Shown piece by piece: positions 9,924-19,713 of a stretch of DNA of 64,000 bases; the stretch's first letter is position 1; each line of letters opens with the position of its first letter. Origin of the DNA: Mycoplasmataceae bacterium. Lineage in GTDB: Bacteria; Bacillota_I; Bacilli_A; Mycoplasmatales; Mycoplasmoidaceae. The stretch is taken from the NCBI GenBank assembly GCA_031257095.1, contig JAIRPI010000011.1:124001-188000 (forward strand). The letters run 5' to 3'. The notes under the pieces were generated by a model. The model did no database searches and was not told the DNA's origin. It saw only the letters and a list, made by a program, of their open reading frames with translations. A program made the translations under genes and the position numbers.

Positions 9924-11066
9924 TTATTTTTTTGTTATTAATCTACCATTAATAAAAGTGTTGATCAAACGATAGTTTTTATCTAAAACAACAAAACTAC
10001 TTTGAGCATTTTTAACAATATTTCCAATTTTGTTCTCTATCTTAAAATATTTTGCCGCATTATAACTAGACACTTTTGCAATATCAACCATCGAACATTT
10101 TGTAATCTTACCAAAAAGTTCAACTTGTTTATGATATGGCAAATTACTTCCACTCATTTTATTAGTGTTATGTAAATAATCCAAATCACCTTTTTTATCA
10201 ACTTTCATATTTCACAAATCATAAACACCATCTTTTAACCCTTTAGTGAATAATGAATCACTAATAATGCAAATGTTATTTGCCCCAACAATTTTATAAG
10301 TGTTTTCAATCGTTTCTTTAGCAACGTGTTTTGTATCACAAATTAATTCGCATAAAATATCATTGCGATTAAAAATGGCATTAATAATTGTTGGTTCGCG
10401 CTTAGTAAAGTCTGGCATTGCATTGTATAAATGTACAACACGCTTACAACCAAGATCAAACGCTTTATTTGCACATACATAGTTAGCACCAGTATGTCCA
10501 ATAGCAATATGATATTTCTTGTTTAGTTTATTTAATTTTGTTAAATTATCAGCGAAATCTGGTGCAATAGCTAATAACTTAGTAACTGCTGGTAATTTCT
10601 TTGATATGTATGCCAGCTCAGCAAGATTAATCTTACGGATTAATTTTTCATTATGAGCACCCTTATAATCTTTAGAAATAAAAGGCCCTTCAATATATCA
10701 GCCCTTAATGACATTATTGTTATCTATTTTCTTATTCGCTAAGTAGTTATCTGCTAAAGACTTTAAATCTTTTTGCGAACAAGTTACCGTAGTCATCATT
10801 ATACTAGCCACACCTTCGCTCACAACTTCTTTTAAATAGTGATTAAGTTGTAAACTTCTTGATTCAGTGCCCATATTAAAATCATAGCCATATCCACCAT
10901 GGGTGTGGCTATCAAAAAACGCCGGTAAAACATAGTTCCCATTAGCATCATATCCCTCCTTATTTGTCTTGCCTTGGCAAATATTAATAATTTTATTATT
11001 ATCAAACTCTAAATAACCATTAATAACTTTGTCTTTTAATACTATCTTAGCATTTTTAATAATCAT
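9924..11066 (-). CDS. nagA: N-acetylglucosamine-6-phosphate deacetylase
   Basis: A 380-residue amidohydrolase that deacetylates GlcNAc-6-phosphate, feeding amino sugars into glycolysis. Visible: the metal site DSHTHGGYGYDF near residue 55, the FISKDYKGAHN region (here WYIEGPFISKDYKG), AIGHTGANY, HLYNAMPDF, and the catalytic-Asp region IISDSLF. The canonical G in the TLGHT motif region is conserved. Three TGA-encoded Trp are required. The ATG is 6 bases from a -10 box shared divergently with the hydrolase gene at 11087. No nagB or PTS gene lies nearby. Confidence 0.93.
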
Positions 11067-11072
11067 TTCTCT

Positions 11073-11080
11073 ATTATAAT
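11073..11080. promoter_or_regulatory. Shared bidirectional -10 (ATTATAAT) for nagA and hydrolase
   Basis: The 8-mer ATTATAAT reads TATAAT on both strands. Exactly 6 bases separate it from the nagA ATG on the left (11067-11072) and 6 from the hydrolase ATG on the right (11081-11086). Both transcripts should therefore be leaderless. Confidence 0.75.
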
Positions 11081-11086
11081 ATTTAC

Positions 11087-11899
11087 ATGCAATTCAAAGA
11101 ATTTAAAATTGCTTGTAAAAACAAGACAAAATGTAAAGGAGATTTACTATTTATTCATGGTTATTGTGTTAGCCATGAATATTTCTCAAATATGGCCGAA
11201 AGATTATCAGAACACTTCAATATTTATATGATTGACCTACCCGGCCATGGTGTTAATAATGAAGGATATGATAAGAAACAATTAAAAATAAAGTTTTTTA
11301 TTCAACATGTTATTGATTATGTTGAATATGCAAAACTTAATAATTTTATTCTAATTGGCCATTCTATGGGTGGAGCAATTGTTTCGGGTGTTGGAGCAAC
11401 TATTGGCGATAAAATTAAGAAATTAGTTATCGTTAGTCCTTATGGCTTAGCGACTAGGAAATTAATTTCGCACGTGGGATTATTTAAAGCACTGAGAGTT
11501 TTCTTCCCACATAATTGGGAGCAAAAAATGGAATTAGCTGATACACTATATAAAGACTACCATGCGCATGAGAATGATGAAACGTGAAAGCGACAAGAAC
11601 AAAGAGAATTGAATTGACAACTAGCTAATTGGGACAATATGAAGGCGTTAGGTAGACACTTACAGAATTTTTTCACAATGTACTATGTACAAAAAATTCA
11701 AAAATCTATTAATTGCGACACAATGTTATTATTAGGAAAATATGATAAGACCATTGATTGTCAAATGTCTTTAAAACTATTTAATAAATATTTTGCCAAT
11801 AAAAAACTTCAAACATTTGTCTTTGAAAACTCTGGTCACCTATGTTTTGAGGAAGAACCAAATCTTTTTGAGCAAAAGGTATTAACCTTTTTAAGTTAA
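11087..11899 (+). CDS. Alpha/beta hydrolase (esterase/lipase-like)
   Basis: A 270-residue soluble alpha/beta hydrolase. Oxyanion region LLFIHGYCVSHEYF, nucleophile elbow LIGHSMGGAIV (Ser ~98), the acid residue in LLGKYDKTID and the catalytic His in NSGHLCFEE are all visible, with a lid region between residues 130 and 200 containing TGA-encoded Trp residues. Related mollicute proteins are annotated as proline iminopeptidase-like or lysophospholipase-like; the substrate cannot be fixed here. A strong hairpin terminator follows 16 bases after the stop. Confidence 0.87.
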
Positions 11900-11904
11900 T
11901 TTTT

Positions 11905-12135
11905 CTATAAAAGAAAAGCGCCGGATAATTACCCCGGCGCTTATTTCTTGGTACCTCGCAAATCAAGCTCTTCTCGCTTTGTGGTTTCTTCGTTGGAAAC
12001 TCTTTTGCAACAATGTTTTTTATTGTTACAAAATTATTTTTCACAAAGTTATTTTGCCAAAAACCTTTTAACCATAACCTATGATTAATTGGTTTTTTGC
12101 GCCATAAAACAAAGCGACAAGTCATCAAGACCTGC
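11905..12135 (-). ncRNA. Probable structured non-coding RNA (~225 nt)
   Basis: This 350-base gene-free gap contains a complete transcription unit on the minus strand: -35 and -10 hexamers (12165-12170, 12142-12147), then about 200 bases, then a GC-rich terminator with U-tract. The putative ends pair: GCAGGTC with GATTTGC, and TCGCTTTG with CAAAGCGA. Inside, GCAAAAAACC can pair with GGTTTTTGGC, and GTAACAAT with ATTGTTGC around a 7-base loop. A frame open across it overlaps the terminator and the hydrolase gene and has no family. Length and rod-like closing stem recall 6S RNA, but I see no decisive signature. RNase P RNA, tmRNA and SRP RNA motifs are absent. Confidence 0.65.
11916..11942. terminator. 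Strong bidirectional intrinsic terminator
   Basis: A perfect 9-bp stem AAGCGCCGG / CCGGCGCTT with a 9-base loop, GC-rich in an AT-rich setting. On the minus strand it is followed by TTTTCTTTTAT, a good U-tract, so it should end the ncRNA transcript coming from the right. On the plus strand it follows the hydrolase gene. Confidence 0.88.
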
Positions 12136-12141
12136 ATTAAT

Positions 12142-12170
12142 AATATACAAATATTTTACCGATTTGTCAA
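12142..12170 (-). promoter_or_regulatory. Consensus sigma-70 type promoter of the ncRNA
   Basis: TTGACA (12170-12165) and TATATT (12147-12142) are separated by exactly 17 bases. It is the only promoter in this window where I see a perfect -35 hexamer at ideal spacing. The expected transcript start is near 12135. Confidence 0.75.
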
Positions 12171-12249
12171 AGCTTTTTTTGTAAATAATATATTATTTAA
12201 TTTTTTGAAAAATGTGTGAAAATCAATTATTTTTATAAAATTAACTACA

Positions 12250-12792
12250 ATGAAACCTGAACAAAATTGAATTCTTGATGACGCTCAACCATTGTTACAT
12301 AAACCGTGTTTGCCATTAGATGTTATGCACATTAACGAACAAGATCAGACATTAATAAATAAGATGGTTGCTTATGTTGACGCATGTTTTAATAAAAAAG
12401 ACAGCGAACTTAATATTCGTCCCGGGATTGCTTTAGCGGGAAACCAAGTAGGGTTAAACAAGCAAGTCGTTTATATTCATTTCGCCGTTCACGATACTGA
12501 ATACAAATATTTATTAGCCAACCCACGCATCATTGCTGAAAGCCAATTAGCCGCTTACATACATAATGGTGAAGGTTGTTTAAGCGTTAACAAAGAACAC
12601 AAAGGAATAATTAAACGAAAAAATCATATAATAGTTAAAGCTTACGATTTGTTTAATCATAAGGAAATAACCATTGATGCATCTGGGTTGTTAGCAATTT
12701 GCCTACAACACGAAATCGATCACTTATATGGCATCCTTTATTATGATAGAATCAATAATAAGCAAGACACACGCGATTGAATACGTTATTAA
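12250..12792 (+). CDS. def: Peptide deformylase
   Basis: A 180-residue metalloenzyme that removes the N-formyl group from new proteins; its partner fmt is at 57833. The three deformylase motifs are present: GIALAGNQVG (motif 1, with Gly in place of the usual second Ala), EGCLSV (motif 2, metal Cys) and QHEIDHLYG (motif 3, two metal His and catalytic Glu). Trp residues at the ends are TGA-encoded. TAAAAT lies 8 bases upstream of the ATG. The RNase J gene begins 9 bases after the stop, so they are probably an operon. Confidence 0.95.
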
Positions 12793-12801
12793 GAAATATA
12801 A

Positions 12802-14493
12802 ATGGAAAATATAGAAATTAAGCAAGACACAACATATATTTTTGCCTTAGGTGGTATTGGTGAAATTGGGAAAAATATGTATGTTGTGCAACACAACAAA
12901 GAAATATATATTATTGATTGTGGGATAAAATTTGCTAACGAGGATGAATTGCCCGGGGTAAATGGGATTATTTGTTCTTTTGATTATTTAATAGAAAACA
13001 AAGAAAAAATAAAAGGACTAATTATTACTCATGCTCATGAAGATCATATTGGTGGTATACCATACCTTTTAAAGAAAATTAGCAATATTAAAATATATGG
13101 AGCCAAATTAACTTTAGGAATCATCAAGAAAAAATTAAAAGAACATGAGCGTTCATTATTACCACACACAGAGCAAATCATTGATGACAACACCGTTCTT
13201 AATTCTAGTGAATTCAAGATTGAATTCTTCCGGGTATGTCATTCAATACCTGATTCATTTGGTGTCTATTTAGAAACTAAGGCTGGTAAAATTATTTCAA
13301 CAGGGGATTTTCGTTTTGATTTCGGTAATCGCGGCGATGAAACAGATATATTAAAAATTGCTCGTTTAGCAGAAAGAAACATTGATGTTTTATTATGCGA
13401 ATCAACAAATGCTGAACGTGAAGGCTTTAGCCCGAGTGAATCAACAATTATTAATCAATTAAAAAGAATTATTCTGAAAGCAAAAGGAAGAATAATTTTA
13501 TCCACCTTTGCTAGTAATTTAGGACGCGTTGAAGAAATTATTGAAATAGCTATCAACAATAACCGTAAGGTTTGTATGTGCGGTAGAAGCATGAACACTA
13601 ACATTGAAACATCAATTGAATGTGGTTTCTTACAAGTAAATAAAAATTGTTTTGTTGAACAACGAGAAATAAAAGATATTCCTGATGAGCAATTATTAAT
13701 TTTATCAACCGGTTCACAAGGTGAAGAAATGGCTGCTTTAAATCGTATGTCTAATGGCAAACACCCATGAATTAGTTTAAAACCAACCGACACGATTATT
13801 ATGTCTTCAAATCCCATTCCCGGCAATTTCTTAGCCGTGGAAGATTTGGTTAATCGTTTATATAAACTAAACGTTAATGTTATTTTAAATCGTCCCGACA
13901 TGCGTATCCATTCATCTGGTCACGCAACACAAACTGAACAACAATTAATGTTTAAATTGGTTAATCCACAATATATCATCCCAATTCATGGTGAATATAA
14001 AATGTTAAAGTTGTTAAAAGAAAATGCGATTAATTCCGGTATTGATGCTTCGCGAATAATTTCAGTAGTTACTGGGCAAATGGTTGAACTAAATAACCAC
14101 GTTGCTAAAGCATCGACTAATTTTCTTGATATCAATGATGTGTTTATTGAAGGCGGTCAAGCCAATGATAAAAGTTTAAAAGTTGTTGAAGAACGTATGG
14201 CGTTAGCTGAAAACGGTGTTTTCAGCGTTCTAATAAACATGTCCCAATCTACCAATCGTTTGTTAAAACAACCAGTCATCATGACTCGAGGTTGTTTTTA
14301 TACAAAAACTGCAGGCCCATTAATTGGTAAAATTTCTTATTCGATTAAAGATAATATTGAAAAATTTGTCACTACAAATAAAGCAATAAATGACGAAACT
14401 ATTAAAAAAATAGTTACCAACACTGCTGATTTCTATATTTGGAAAAACAAAAAGAAAAAACCTTTAATTAATTGCGTTGTTTTCCGCTATTAG
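12802..14493 (+). CDS. rnj: Ribonuclease J
   Basis: A 563-residue metallo-beta-lactamase/beta-CASP ribonuclease, the main 5'-exo/endonuclease for mRNA decay and rRNA maturation in mollicutes. Motifs: ALGGIGEIGKNMYV at the N-terminus, THAHEDHIGG (metal site), STGDFRFD, beta-CASP motifs STGSQGEEMAAL and SSNPIPGN, and PIHGEYKMLK. Length is typical. One TGA-encoded Trp interrupts the standard-code ORF near residue 323. The last 26 bases overlap the convergent rnhB. I cannot tell RNase J1 from J2. An abundance of leaderless mRNAs here makes its 5' exonuclease role of interest. Confidence 0.95.
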
Positions 14494-15094
14494 CATTAAT
14501 TGGTAACTTGTAAGATAGACGGTGAAAATTAGGAATTAACCCATATTTTTTGATTGCCTTTAAATGCGCAACTGTGCCATAACCCTTATGTTTATCGAAT
14601 CCATAACTTGGATATTTTTTATCCATTTTTTTCATGTATTCATCACGTGCATGTTTAGCAACAATTGAAGCAGCAGCAATAGAAATTGATTTTTCATCGC
14701 CTTTGGTAATTGACAATGATTGAATGTCGGTGTTTATTTTTTCAAAGTCTATTAATAAATAGTCAGGTTTGACACTCAAATCATTTACGGCTTGCTCCAT
14801 TGCATAAATGGTTGCTTTTTTAGGGTTCATCTTATCAACATCCTTAGGAAAAACCCAATTAATTGAGTAAGTAATAGCGTTTTTTATTATTTCGTGAAAT
14901 AATTTTTCACGCATTGCTGCAGATAATTTTTTTGAATCATTAATTTTATCGTTACGATAGCCAGGTGGCAACACTACTGCTGCAACAACAACCGGTCCAG
15001 CCCATGCACCCCGACCTACTTCATCTAGTCCAGCAATAGTTTTAAAACCTTTTACAAGATAACGGCTTTCGTATAAATACATGTTATTTTTCAT
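14468..15094 (-). CDS. rnhB: Ribonuclease HII
   Basis: A 208-residue RNase HII, which cleaves RNA in RNA-DNA hybrids and at misinserted ribonucleotides. Catalytic signatures: GLDEVGRGAWAGPVV (Asp-Glu of the DEDD core, residues ~22-36), the internal LIDFEKI region (family usually has an Asp here) and SIVAKHARDEYM. It is the last gene of the rpsP-trmD-rplS-yitT-rbgA-rnhB cluster and overlaps rbgA by 11 bases. ATG at 15094 or at 15082 (MYLYESRYL) could be used. Confidence 0.93.
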   Translation of the reverse strand: MKNNMYLYESRYLVKGFKTIAGLDEVGRGAWAGPVVVAAVVLPPGYRNDKINDSKKLSAAMREKLFHEIIKNAITYSINWVFPKDVDKMNPKKATIYAMEQAVNDLSVKPDYLLIDFEKINTDIQSLSITKGDEKSISIAAASIVAKHARDEYMKKMDKKYPSYGFDKHKGYGTVAHLKAIKKYGLIPNFHRLSYKLPINANSGKQRN

Positions 15095-15845
15095 AGTTTA
15101 TTTTAAAAAATTCATTGTTGATGATTTTGTTGTAGACAAATCAAAGTGTGTCGATATAAGTTTTTAACTTATATTTTTGTTGAACGAAATCAACAAAAGC
15201 AACAAAATCTAACGTGTTAGCAATAGTTTTTATTTGTTTTGAATAATGTTTAACACAATAATTGAATCATCAATTAATTGTTTGCTCAATAGGAATTATT
15301 TCTTTTCTAATGCAACCAATTAATGCTAATTTATAACCATCTTCATCATTATTTATTTTTTTAAAAAATACTCCAGGAGTGTCATAAGCATAAAAAGTGT
15401 CATTAATCTTAACTAAATTATTTACTCTCGTTACTCCGGGCTTATTTGCAACAGCTAAATGTTTTTTGTATAGTAACTTGTTAATTAACGTTGACTTACC
15501 AACGTTTGGCAACCCAACCACGACAATATTAAACTTGCTATTCATTAATCCCTTCTTTTTATTTTGTTGTATTTTATTAGCGATTAATGATTGCAATTCG
15601 TTAATAATCGCACTAGCAAACCCTTTGTCGTTAGAAGACAAACAAAACCCATGCGGTTGGTCGGCTAAATCTTTTTTAAGAGCAACCTTGATAATTGGTT
15701 TATTTTTAAAAATTTGTAAAATTTCCTGATTTGATGAAGTGTTGATTGCGCGCGCATCAACAACTTCTATCACTAGATCTACTAACGGTAATTCTGTTAA
15801 ACCGGTCAATGCTTTATGCATATGACCGGGAAATCAATTAATCAC
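15084..15845 (-). CDS. rbgA: Ribosome biogenesis GTPase RbgA (YlqF)
   Basis: A 253-residue circularly permuted GTPase for late 50S assembly. The characteristic start INWFPGHMHKAL is recovered by using a GTG start at 15845 with a GGGGG patch before it; a later ATG at 15821 would cut off the conserved INWFPGH. G-motif order is permuted: DARAI, KKDLAD (G4), then VGLPNVGKSTLINKL (G1) and DTPGVF (G3). Trp residues from TGA are used, including the one in INWFPG. It overlaps the upstream YitT gene by 8 bases and rnhB by 11 bases, a tightly coupled operon. Confidence 0.93.
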
Positions 15846-17145
15846 TTGCCCCCGGTTTTAATATTTTTAATTGCCCATCAACGGCAGTTACATTACCAAC
15901 AATAACCATAGCATGACTATCGATTTTACGAATGTAGTCGATTAATTTAGGAATTTCAATGTATGTGCAAACAGTTCACATAACATCAACATCTTTATTT
16001 GATTTTGCCCCAATATTTTTAGCAATACTAATTGCATGGTTAAATTTGTTTGAAAGTAATTTACTCTTAATAGCGTGAATCTTAGTGCTAATAATTTCAA
16101 TTTTGGCAAATTTATTTATTGGAAATAATGAATTTAATAATAAGCCATTTATTAATATTGCAATAAACGACGAAACTAAATTGGCTGAAAAGAAAAACTC
16201 AAACCGTCACCCATATGTCGGGCAAACCAACCCACCACTAACGTAGTTTCCTAAAACAAAACCCATTAATAAGAGTGTTGTGTTTGCAACAACCATTACT
16301 CCCCCTAGTGGTCGTGATTTTTTTGAAGAGAAGTAAATAGTGATAAAATCACTTCCTCCGGTTGATGAACCAACAATATATAACATCGAATAACAAGCGG
16401 CAATAATTACTCCGTAAACACAACTATAAAGGATTAAAAATAATGATTTATATGGATCATAATTTTGGTTATAAATTAAATCTTTTAACTCGTAGGGCGT
16501 TGGTGTACCGTCCGCCCACACAAATTTACTTTGATAATTTTGTAGTAAATTCTTAAGTGTATCATCACTCCCAAAGTGATCAAAGTAAAAAGGCAGGTTA
16601 TCAATATTGTGGTACATAAAAAAATTAGGAACGGGTGTACCACCTTGATTGATGCACCCTTCTGGGTGGGCTGGTCCCAATAGATATACGGAATTAATAT
16701 TAGGAATATATGATAATCCTAAACCAATTAAACTACTACTAATAATATAAAATCCAGTTAATAAGGCAAATTGTCGGCTAATTTTTATTCACCCAAAAAT
16801 AAATAGTGGCAAGTTCATTGCGGCCACGCCCAGTCAGAACATTAAGTTAAAAACAAGGGTAATTGTTGATTGATTAACATTATTTAATGATAATTTAGTT
16901 TGCACAATACGTGCTAACCCTTGCGATATTCCACCAATACCAGCACTATATAACCCCGTATTTTTAACAAAAAATAAATTAGCAAACCCCATGATTGATG
17001 CGGCTGCTAAAACGATTAATATTTTTTTCCAAATATCGTGTTGGTTATAAAGGAACCCAAAACGGATTAAACCACGAGCTTTTAAAGTAGAGGTACGAAA
17101 TTTACCAATAGATTCAAAAGAATCATGGTTGCGTTTTGTGGCCAT
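15838..17145 (-). CDS. YitT family membrane protein (DUF161/DUF2179)
   Basis: A 435-residue membrane protein with an N-terminal cytoplasmic tail, five or six hydrophobic segments in the first ~300 residues (FFVKNTGLYSAGIGGISQG, STGGSDFITIYFS) and a soluble C-terminal domain (~residues 340-435) of the DUF2179 type containing TVCTYIEIPKLIDYIRKID. YitT proteins are widespread and of unknown transport or structural function. Mollicutes carry several copies. It begins 2 bases after rplS and overlaps rbgA. An insert around residues 155-200 with PEGCINQGGTPVPN looks extracellular. Confidence 0.82.
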
Positions 17146-17147
17146 GA

Positions 17148-17507
17148 TTAATTCTTAACTTTTACTCTTGCTGATTTACCAGAACGTTCACGCATATATG
17201 AAATATATGCTCTACGGACCTTACCTTTCTTAACGACTTCAATTTTAATAATTAATGGTGAATGATAGTTAAACGATTGTTCAACACCAATCCCACTTGA
17301 TTCTTTACGGAGAATAAAAGTTTTAGAACTACCTTTACCTCTAACACGTAAAACAATACCATCAATTCTTTGCATTCGTGTTTTTGCACCTTCTTGGATT
17401 TTCAAGAAGACACGAATAGTATCACCTGCACTAAAAGAAGGTAAGTCGGTTCGCATTTGACTCTTTTCTATTTTTTTAATTAAGCTTCCAGCGTCGATCT
17501 TTGCCAT
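17148..17507 (-). CDS. rplS: Ribosomal protein L19
   Basis: A 119-residue large-subunit protein at the 30S-50S interface. Recognised from FSAGDTIRVFLKIQEGAKTR, the RMQRIDGIVLRVRGKGSSKT core and HSPLIIKIEVVKKGKVRRA. Normal length. It lies between trmD and the YitT gene in the conserved order rpsP-trmD-rplS. Confidence 0.97.
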   Translation of the reverse strand: MAKIDAGSLIKKIEKSQMRTDLPSFSAGDTIRVFLKIQEGAKTRMQRIDGIVLRVRGKGSSKTFILRKESSGIGVEQSFNYHSPLIIKIEVVKKGKVRRAYISYMRERSGKSARVKVKN

Positions 17508-17525
17508 AAGTTTTATTATTATATA

Positions 17526-18206
17526 TTACTTTTGTTTTTTATATTTCTTAAATAGATCGGGTCTTATTTGCTTAGTTTTATTAATTTTTTCGTTATGACG
17601 AAATTCATCAATTTTTTTGTGGTTTCCTGACAATAATATTGATGGCACTTCGTGGCCTTCAAATTTTGCTGGTTTAGTGTAAACGGAATGGTCAAGTAGA
17701 TTATCATTAAATGATTCGCTAATCAAACTTTCTTTACTTATTGCGTTCGGCAATAACCTAATAATAGTTTCAGCGATTAACATCGCTGGGATTTCGCCAC
17801 CGTTTAATACATAGTCACCAATTGATATTACTTGATCAACATAGTTTAATATGCGTTCATCAAAGCCTTCATATCTTCCACAAATAATAATTAAGTGTTG
17901 GCACTTACTTAGCTTTTTAGCACAAGCTTGGTTAAATATCTTTCCTTGTGGTGAAAGTAAAACCACTTTCGTAGATGGTTGTTTATAAAATCTAATTGCA
18001 TCAACAATTGGTTGCAAACACAAGACCATACCACCTCCACCACCATAAGGTGTGTCATCAACGCGTTGGCGTTTATCTTTTGAAAAAGAGCGGAAGTTGA
18101 CAACTTCAATATCTACTACTTTATCAGTAATATTTTGTTTAATAATTGAAGTTTTTAGGAAATTATTAAATAGTTCAGGAAATAATGTTAAAATCGTAAT
18201 CCGCAT
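17526..18206 (-). CDS. trmD: tRNA (guanine37-N1)-methyltransferase
   Basis: A 226-residue SPOUT methyltransferase that makes m1G37 in tRNAs and prevents +1 frameshifting. Motifs: ITILTLFPELF start, DDTPYGGGGGMVL, LLSPQGKIFNQ, and the knot region ICGRYEGFDERI with VDQVISIGDYVLNGGEIP. C-terminal HSVYTKPAKFEGHEVPSILL is typical. It starts 6 bases after rpsP; no rimM gene separates them, a frequent arrangement in mollicutes. Confidence 0.97.
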   Translation of the reverse strand: MRITILTLFPELFNNFLKTSIIKQNITDKVVDIEVVNFRSFSKDKRQRVDDTPYGGGGGMVLCLQPIVDAIRFYKQPSTKVVLLSPQGKIFNQACAKKLSKCQHLIIICGRYEGFDERILNYVDQVISIGDYVLNGGEIPAMLIAETIIRLLPNAISKESLISESFNDNLLDHSVYTKPAKFEGHEVPSILLSGNHKKIDEFRHNEKINKTKQIRPDLFKKYKKQK

Positions 18207-18212
18207 TATTAA

Positions 18213-18572
18213 TTATGTTGAGGGATTAGCGGGTTCAGATTTCTTTGTTTCTTGTTTTTGTTCTTTCTTTGGTGATTTTTTAGATTTAGATGGTCGTTTA
18301 TTTTTCTTAGCTTTTATCTTTTTTGTTGTACAAAAAGACTTTCATATTCCTTTGTCTTTTAATAAAGCTAAAGCAGTATCGCTTGGTTGGGCTCCATTAC
18401 GTAAATAATTTAGTATTAAATCATCTTTTAAATTGATTTCGTTTCGTTGTGGATTATATGTGCCAAGTAATTGTAAGTATCCACCATCACGTTTTGTTTT
18501 TGAATCGATTGCTACAAGACGATAAAATGGTGATTTGTGTCTACCTAGTCGTGTTAGTCTAATTTTTACCAT
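18213..18572 (-). CDS. rpsP: Ribosomal protein S16 with a basic C-terminal extension
   Basis: A 119-residue S16. The core (VKIRLTRLGRHKSPFYRLV, GGYLQLLGTYNP, LRNGAQPSDT) ends at residue ~77. It is followed by a Lys/Ser-rich tail of about 40 residues (KKIKAKKNKRPSKSKKS) after a TGA-encoded Trp. The ATG follows a TATAAT box (18584-18579) by exactly 6 bases, so this operon's mRNA should be leaderless. It heads the operon with trmD, rplS, yitT, rbgA and rnhB. Confidence 0.95.
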
Positions 18573-18623
18573 TTAGAAATTATAACATAATTAATTAAAG
18601 TCAATTAATCAAGTAAATTATGA

Positions 18624-19700
18624 TTAAATGCTAGATTGTTCGGCAGTATGAGCAACAGCAGGTTTAGTGAATTTTTTGTGTTGAACAATAGATTTCTCTA
18701 ATTTTTCACTACGTTTAAATGGCGGGAAAACAATATTTTCATCGCGTTTACCAACAATCATTATTGGGTATGCTGGATTTTCATTACGCGAAGCGTTACG
18801 TCCTTCACAAATCGCATCACACAAGATAGATAAAATTAATCAAATTGTTTTTGGCGAGTTAGTGTTTGCTGGAATAACATGTTTTATCCCTTCACAATGC
18901 GCGTTAGAGTTGGTAATAGCAAAGATTGGAACTTTTCTTTTCTTTGCCTCTTCGACAGCGTTATGTTCACGTACAGGATCAATAATGATAATCGCTTTTG
19001 GTGTTCGACCCATTGTTCTAATCCCACCAAAAAATCGTTCATACTTATCAATTTGTTTTGAAATATTTGAACGTTCTTTCTTGGTGTAATTATTGAAGTC
19101 AACTGATTTAACAAGTTCTAATAGTTCGTTAAACTTGTTAATAGATTTCTCGATTGTTCGATAATTGGTTAATGTCCCACCAAGCCATCTTTGGTTAACA
19201 TAAGAACCTTTAATTCTTTGTGCCTCATTTTTAATGTGCTCTTTAATTAAATTATCAACATCGTGTGGGGAAGAGTTGTTTGTACCAACGATTAAAATAT
19301 TAGATTCATCTTTTGCTAATTCTTTTAATTCGCAATAAGCGAATCACAATGAAACAAGAAACTTGATAATATCAAATCTAACCGAGCCATTAACAACCCG
19401 AATTTTTTGCATTCTCACCGTTTCTAAGTAAATCTTCATTTTGGGATTTCACACCTGACGGGTTGTACCAATTAATGCCCCAGCTTCATCGATTTTCTGG
19501 GCACTAATTAGTTGTACTAAAGGGAACTCGGGAGTAGAGTTTAATTTAAATCATTCTTCGCAATAACGTTGTTGATTTTCAACTGTTTGTACGTGATGGA
19601 ATTTTCATGAAGCTTGTTTTTGATCAGTTTCTTTATTAGTTATCGGACTAGATTTAGAAATTTCTTCTTCTTTTTCTACTTTTTTGGTTTCCTTGGTCAT
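18624..19700 (-). CDS. rpsB: Ribosomal protein S2 with long N-terminal extension
   Basis: A 358-residue S2, longer than the usual ~250. About 90 extra residues precede the core; the first 25 are Lys/Glu-rich. The core shows TTRQVWNPKMKIYLE (cf. the family GHQTRRWNPKM) and YVNQRWLGGTLTNYRTI; the C-terminal half includes the VNH-type nucleotide-like fold (KAIIIIDPVREHNAV region). The last residues are Ala/Glu/His-rich. It requires several TGA-encoded Trp. Gene tsf, usually its neighbour, is not adjacent. A 13-base gap separates its start from the downstream end of the 579-residue membrane protein gene. Confidence 0.93.
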
Positions 19701-19713
19701 TTATGTTTGAATA

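Noticed and set aside
11781..12137. 118-codon minus-strand ORF over the hydrolase end and the gap
   Set aside because: It runs through a strong terminator and into the hydrolase gene antisense, has no recognisable family, and the interval fits a structured RNA with its own promoter better.
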